Made by a program: the position numbers and the translations under genes
Notes under the pieces: model-generated
What the model was told of the DNA's origin: nothing
Databases searched by the model: none
The model's input: the letters and a program-made list of their open reading frames with translations, nothing else
Source of the DNA: Pseudomonadota bacterium
Lineage (GTDB): Bacteria > Pseudomonadota > Gammaproteobacteria > Burkholderiales > SG8-41
Reading direction: 5' to 3'
Assembly: GCA_023431245.1 (NCBI GenBank)
Contig: JAEYXO010000266.1
Location: forward strand, 1 to 5,815
DNA length: 5,815 bases
Shown here: positions 5,298 to 5,815 of the stretch, piece after piece
Layout: every line of letters begins with the position of its first letter
Numbering within the stretch: position 1 is the stretch's first letter

Positions 5298-5815
5298 GTG
5301 TCCAGTTCGACGCAGGAGATACCCGGGGTTGATGCGGTTCCGCGCCATGTCGCCATCATCATGGATGGCAACGGGCGCTGGGCGAAGCAGCGATTCCTGC
5401 CCCGCGTGGCGGGGCATCGCCGCGGTGTCGAAGCGGTGCGCAACACGGTGCAGGCCTGCACCCGGCGTGGCATCGGCGCGCTGACGCTTTTTGCCTTCAG
5501 CAGCGAAAACTGGCGGCGTCCGGCCGACGAGGTTTCATTGCTGATGCAGTTGTTCGTCAATGCGCTGCAGCAGGAGGTTGAGAGGCTGCACCAGAACAAT
5601 GTCAGGATCCGCGTCATCGGCGATCTCTCGCGGTTTGACCCGATGCTGGTCAGCCTGATCGAGGATGCGCAGCGCCTGACCGCGGGCAATGGCGGACTCG
5701 TGCTGACGGTGGCCGCCAACTACGGCGGGCGCTGGGACATCATGCAGGCCGCCAACCGCCTGCGGCAGGCCTCCGCCGGCGACGCCGCGCCGTGGACGGA
5801 AAACGATCTGCTGCA
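5298..5815 (+). CDS. uppS: Undecaprenyl diphosphate synthase (cis-prenyltransferase), N-terminal part cut by right edge
   Basis: UppS adds eight isopentenyl units in cis to farnesyl diphosphate and makes the C55 lipid carrier used for peptidoglycan and other surface polymers. The frame is open to the right edge and gives 172 of about 250 residues. Family motifs are HVAIIMDGNGRWAK (residues 17-30), with catalytic D23 and the phosphate-binding GNGR, then the conserved GH at 39-40, LFAFSSENWRRP (64-75) and the later ANYGGRWD. I chose GTG 5298: it gives an N-terminal extension of normal length before the catalytic motif, no in-frame ATG exists before the one inside that motif, and the frr stop lies in the same frame 12 nt upstream. 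The only Shine-Dalgarno-like sequence is a weak GAAG (5287-5290) overlapping the frr stop, suggesting translational coupling. The gene directly follows frr, with no dxr between them. Confidence 0.96.
   Translation, partial: MSSSTQEIPGVDAVPRHVAIIMDGNGRWAKQRFLPRVAGHRRGVEAVRNTVQACTRRGIGALTLFAFSSENWRRPADEVSLLMQLFVNALQQEVERLHQNNVRIRVIGDLSRFDPMLVSLIEDAQRLTAGNGGLVLTVAANYGGRWDIMQAANRLRQASAGDAAPWTENDLL

Noticed and set aside
3993..5417. A 474-codon open frame on the minus strand
   Set aside because: It runs antisense to pyrH, frr and the start of uppS, all unmistakable. Its His/Arg/Asp-rich composition is typical of the mirror frame of GC-rich genes.

Overview
The window is GC-rich (roughly 60 % or a little more, judged by eye) and almost fully occupied by conserved bacterial housekeeping genes. 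The gene order points to a betaproteobacterium. A map-glnD pair runs leftward and an rpsB-tsf-pyrH-frr-uppS series runs rightward, with uppS directly after frr. In E. coli, dxr lies between frr and uppS. The EF-Ts and MetAP sequences also look betaproteobacterial. Genus and species cannot be judged from this window.

Left part (1-1891, minus strand): glnD, the PII uridylyltransferase/uridylyl-removing enzyme, runs off the left edge, so only its N-terminal 359 codons are visible. It lies 21 nt downstream of map, the type I methionine aminopeptidase, and the two probably form one leftward operon. A TGn-TAGAAT extended -10 element lies just upstream of map.

Middle (about 1892-2241): this divergent intergenic region has no gene. 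It carries the map promoter candidate on the minus strand, a 10-bp perfect palindrome (TTTCCGGAAA) and a good plus-strand promoter for rpsB (TTGAGG, 18 nt, TGT-TAAAAT). The rpsB leader is about 160 nt and contains several hairpins. Two of these have nearly the same stem-loop sequence. GGATT(T)CCGG occurs three times in the region. This is the least explained part of the window.

Right part (2242-5815, plus strand): rpsB (ribosomal protein S2) is followed by a strong intrinsic terminator or attenuator. Then come tsf (EF-Ts), pyrH (UMP kinase), frr (ribosome recycling factor) and the first 172 codons of uppS (undecaprenyl diphosphate synthase, GTG start), which is cut by the right edge. The genes link translation (S2, EF-Ts, RRF, MetAP) with pyrimidine nucleotide supply and cell-envelope lipid carrier synthesis. 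Gene spacing from pyrH to uppS is 9 to 12 nt, with no terminator seen, which suggests one transcription unit.

I found no mobile element, CRISPR array, tRNA, rRNA, broken gene or unfamiliar protein-coding gene. There is no convincing new multi-gene system here. The observations worth a second look are regulatory: the rpsB leader, the rpsB-tsf terminator and the divergent promoter region.
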